The notes beneath the pieces were generated by a model. It was not told where the DNA came from. It did not search any database and was given only the letters and a program-made list of their open reading frames with translations. From assembly GCA_036505795.1 (NCBI GenBank), contig DASXSU010000024.1, positions 1 to 7,909 of the forward strand: a stretch of DNA of 7,909 bases. The letters run 5' to 3'. Of this stretch, positions 5,706 through 7,909 are shown piece by piece. How positions within the stretch are numbered: the first letter of the stretch is position 1; each line of letters starts with the position of its first letter. Source of the stretch: NS-11 sp036505795 (lineage in GTDB: Bacteria; Nitrospirota; Nitrospiria; Nitrospirales; NS-4). Both the position numbers and the translations under genes were made by a program.

Positions 5706-7367
5706 CTAAAGGGCAACGAAGGCGTCAATCCGCTCGTTTAGGCTGATGTCCACGTAGCCGGTCGGTTGGTTGTCTGCACATTCAGCGAACTGCTTTAAAC
5801 CCCGTGGCTTGTGGATTCTCAACCGCAGGCCTGCCAGCTTGTCGCCACCGGAAGTGGATACCTTGACGTGCAGAGCGCCCGAATCAAACCGAACTTCTTC
5901 GAAAACTGCGGAGCGACGTTTTCGAAACCACGAAACCGCCTGGGTGGCCGTGGCAAACCAGGCGCCTCTGGTCTCCAAGTCGTTAAGCAGCTCCACGTAG
6001 AAGTCGTCCCACAGTCTCTCGGGAGCGATACTCCGATCGTGCCAGTTGATTGTGACAGCGCCGCCCAGCCGAGCAGCGTTGTCCAGAATGGAGGAGACGC
6101 GCTTCCGGGCCTCTCGTGGGGAAAGGTCCAACCGGTTGGGGTAAAACAGTGCGGTGTCCATTACGTGAAGCGGAAGTTCGAGTATTCGACTCGCCTGTAA
6201 TGGCTTGTACACTTGGCTGGTACCTGCACGATAGCCGATCGCGTCGTTGTAGCCCACGGTGGAATCGTAGGGGAACCCACCATCTTCGAGGATGACTGGG
6301 GAGTCTTCACTCCAGTAGAGCCAGTGCATTCTCACGCCGGCGGTCTCTTTTCCTGAGAATCTCGTGATCCGCTTGGCTTCCTCACGCCCCCTTGAACTAT
6401 CCAACCAAGCATCAATCCCATGGAGCCCGATTTCGCAGCCCGCGGACGTCAAGCGCGGGATCTTACTCGCGATGTGAGAGGCATCGTAGCGTGAGGCCCG
6501 GGCCCAGGGTGCTCGACCTTCGGAGGATCGTCCGGGATCGCCTTCAAAGGGAAGCACGAAAAACGTGGAAGGATTGCCCTTTTCGATTTCCACGTAACGA
6601 TCAAACTGTAACCAGATGTCCTTGGCGATGCCGAAATAAATGAAAGGCAGCTTTGCCGCTGCGGCCCAGTTCGTAAACATCTTGCGCCAGGGGAGCCGTC
6701 CACGCACCACATTGAAGAGTGAGCCTAGGGTCGCCCGGTACAGAAATCCGAACATCGTGTGGTCGAATTTGTGTCGGCGAATGGACGCATGATCCACATC
6801 GTGAGTGAGGCACACAATGAAGGGGTACCCGTCGGGCAGAGGTGGAATCTCCACCAACGGGATTCCACACCCCACGATCAGGTCCCGCAGGAATGCGATA
6901 TGCAACTCCAGTGTGGGGGTGCCAGCGTTCGCGGACGGCTGTCCCCGTGTGAGCAGACACTGAACCTCGCGGAACAGGTCATAACCCACGCGTGCGAACA
7001 GCTGGTCTTCCAAGCGATCGACGAATCCGACCGTTTTCCCGGGGTCTTCGCTGGACAAGACCTTCGTGCCCCGGTGGAGAAACGTGGCGTGACATCCGTA
7101 GAGGGGCAGCGAACCCGCGGACAAGGAGAGGTTTGTTTCATGGTCGTGGAGGCAGGTCTCGATTTTCAGCCTGACGTCAAACTCCGTTTCTTCGCTGGCA
7201 TACAGGATCAAGAGTCTGGTGGAAGAGGGCTCAGGTTTCGCATCGCCTGTGCAGAGCACGACTTGATACTGCCTCTCGTTGCGATAAAACTCCCAGGGAA
7301 TCTTAAACAATTCAAAAAATTCGCGAACCGCGCTTTCTTCAGTTGGATCTGAAATGACGCCCAGCAT
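5706..7367 (-). CDS. Large CE4-like polysaccharide deacetylase family protein
   Basis: Protein of 553 residues with a divergent NodB/CE4 barrel in the middle. The first 180 or so residues form a region I do not recognise. The barrel then starts at YPFIVCLTHDVDH (181-193), whose Asp residues (190, 192) would be the catalytic base and metal ligand. It continues with STFFVLP (267-273), CEIGLHG (311-317, His316), GVRMHW (344-349, Arg346), PYDSTVGYND (366-375) with GYRAGT (378-383), and TINWHDRS (439-446, His443). Residues after about 485 form a short C-terminal extension. No signal peptide is seen, which is odd for an enzyme acting on an exported glycan, so a cytoplasmic lipid-linked substrate is possible. 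The ATG at 7367 is the only normal start before an in-frame stop at 7422-7424, although no good Shine-Dalgarno precedes it. It lies between two nucleotide-sugar genes, supporting a role in glycan tailoring. Some related proteins may be catalytically altered, so activity is inferred. Confidence 0.82.
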   Translation of the reverse strand: MLGVISDPTEESAVREFFELFKIPWEFYRNERQYQVVLCTGDAKPEPSSTRLLILYASEETEFDVRLKIETCLHDHETNLSLSAGSLPLYGCHATFLHRGTKVLSSEDPGKTVGFVDRLEDQLFARVGYDLFREVQCLLTRGQPSANAGTPTLELHIAFLRDLIVGCGIPLVEIPPLPDGYPFIVCLTHDVDHASIRRHKFDHTMFGFLYRATLGSLFNVVRGRLPWRKMFTNWAAAAKLPFIYFGIAKDIWLQFDRYVEIEKGNPSTFFVLPFEGDPGRSSEGRAPWARASRYDASHIASKIPRLTSAGCEIGLHGIDAWLDSSRGREEAKRITRFSGKETAGVRMHWLYWSEDSPVILEDGGFPYDSTVGYNDAIGYRAGTSQVYKPLQASRILELPLHVMDTALFYPNRLDLSPREARKRVSSILDNAARLGGAVTINWHDRSIAPERLWDDFYVELLNDLETRGAWFATATQAVSWFRKRRSAVFEEVRFDSGALHVKVSTSGGDKLAGLRLRIHKPRGLKQFAECADNQPTGYVDISLNERIDAFVAL

Positions 7368-7549
7368 GGCTGTCGTAGCGAATTCAAGTTGAAATATGTG
7401 GAATACCTTTGCGTTTTCTTCTCATGTGGGTGCAGGCAATGGCCGAATAGCCTAATACTCTCGCCTGTGGACATTCGAGGCAACGTCTCGCGGCAGGGCT
7501 AACTCGGCTTCCTGCCCGTAGCGGTCAGAGAATCTGTCGGCGACCACGG
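7368..7549. other. Spacer between dehydrogenase and CE4-like gene
   Basis: This is a non-coding gap of 182 nt. GGCAGG (7492-7497) can pair with CCTGCC (7511-7516) across 13 nt, but no T-run follows in the transcribed direction, so terminator function is doubtful. I could not place convincing -35 and -10 boxes for the CE4-like gene. It is the largest untranslated gap among the intact genes apart from the relic-bearing one, so a promoter here is possible. Confidence 0.35.
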
Positions 7550-7909
7550 TTACAGAGTTGTCAGCCGTGCCGCTTGTGCTCCGAGCCTGTCTTGGGTGGC
7601 GAGTTTGTCTCTAATTCTCCTGGCTTTTCGAGCAGTCTTGTTCCTGTTGGACCACTTGATCGCGTGCAGAAACTCTGAATGCCCTAGCTGGCTCAGGATT
7701 TCAATGTTGGGCATGACGCAGTGGCCGCCGATGATTCCCGGGAAGTACTTCACCGGAGGAAAAAATGTGATCTCTCCATAGATCGAGACAACCTCGTCGT
7801 AATTCAAGCCCAGGTGATCGCAGTACCTCTCCACCTCCTGGGCCCAGGCAATCATCAGGCCGAAGTAGGTGGTCTCAGTGAGCTTCGCGAGTTCGGTGGC
7901 CTCTGGAGA
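7550..7909 (-). CDS. Short-form nucleotide-sugar dehydrogenase, C-terminal part
   Basis: Partial gene; its 5' end lies beyond the right edge, and the 119 visible codons end at a TAA (7550-7552). The frame is open to the edge and starts SPEATELAKLTETTYFGLMI, the central-domain helix of the UDP-glucose/GDP-mannose dehydrogenase superfamily, including the conserved Glu-Ala-x-Glu-x-x-Lys. It goes on to PVKYFPGIIGGHCVMPNIEI, in which the Cys of GGHC matches the catalytic nucleophile of these NAD-dependent four-electron dehydrogenases. Only about 45 residues follow, so the C-terminal UDP-binding domain of classical Ugd, WecC or WbpA is absent. This looks like the shorter relatives ending after the central domain. 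Oxidation of a UDP-sugar to a uronic acid is the likely role, but with that domain missing the substrate is uncertain. An internal ATG at 7855 is not the true start, because homology continues upstream. Confidence 0.78.
   Translation of the reverse strand, partial: SPEATELAKLTETTYFGLMIAWAQEVERYCDHLGLNYDEVVSIYGEITFFPPVKYFPGIIGGHCVMPNIEILSQLGHSEFLHAIKWSNRNKTARKARRIRDKLATQDRLGAQAARLTTL

Noticed and set aside
6759..7352. Plus-strand open frame of 197 codons
   Set aside because: It is antisense to the N-terminal half of the CE4-like gene, with no domain of its own.
7492..7516. Possible terminator hairpin after the dehydrogenase
   Set aside because: The stem is only 6 bp with a 13-nt loop and no T-run follows, so it does not meet the pattern of an intrinsic terminator.
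7452..7547. Minus-strand short frame of about 31 codons with a coding-like look, in the spacer after the dehydrogenase
   Set aside because: It has only a GTG start with no Shine-Dalgarno and no family match; it could be a gene remnant but cannot be supported.
1..7909. CRISPR array, tRNA or rRNA genes, or a complete insertion sequence
   Set aside because: I saw no regularly spaced repeats, cloverleaf-like segments, transposase motifs or terminal inverted repeats while reading both strands.

Overview
The window looks like part of a cell-surface polysaccharide (O-antigen, capsule or exopolysaccharide) gene cluster from a bacterium of moderate GC content. All convincing genes lie on the minus strand, so transcription runs from the right edge (7909) towards the left (1). 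No gene allows a firm taxonomic call. The mix of nucleotide-sugar enzymes, glycosyltransferases and deacetylases suits an environmental, probably Gram-negative bacterium, but that is inference only.

Layout in transcription order: (1) the C-terminal part of a short-form nucleotide-sugar dehydrogenase, cut by the window edge (7550-7909); (2) a 182-nt spacer; (3) a 553-residue CE4-like polysaccharide deacetylase with an unrecognised N-terminal region (5706-7367); (4) a non-hydrolysing UDP-GlcNAc 2-epimerase, WecB/WbpI type (4566-5621); (5) a GT4 glycosyltransferase overlapping it by 11 nt (3356-4576); (6) a GT2 glycosyltransferase 20 nt further on, whose start is best placed at 3335 (2322-3335); (7) a broken internal fragment of a second, classical-type UDP-glucose/GDP-mannose dehydrogenase (about 2109-2312); (8) a left-handed beta-helix sugar N-acetyltransferase, WbpD/WlbB-like, with a GTG start (1607-2068); (9) a YdjC/ChbG/HpnK-type carbohydrate deacetylase in visibly more AT-rich DNA (786-1520); (10) about 785 nt of decayed DNA holding a frameshifted relic of a class III nucleotidyl cyclase/AAA ATPase regulator (242-489).

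Together, the dehydrogenase, 2-epimerase and N-acetyltransferase suggest a uronic acid derived from UDP-GlcNAc, of the ManNAcA or 2,3-diacetamido-uronic acid kind. The two glycosyltransferases would build this into a repeat unit, and the two unrelated deacetylase-fold proteins would de-N-acetylate a lipid-linked sugar or the growing glycan. The oxidase/aminotransferase steps, polymerase, flippase and export genes of such a pathway are not in this window. The left third (1 to about 2320) holds two gene relics and a base-composition change, so it looks like the rearranged edge of the cluster. I found no RNA gene, CRISPR array, complete insertion sequence or convincing promoter.
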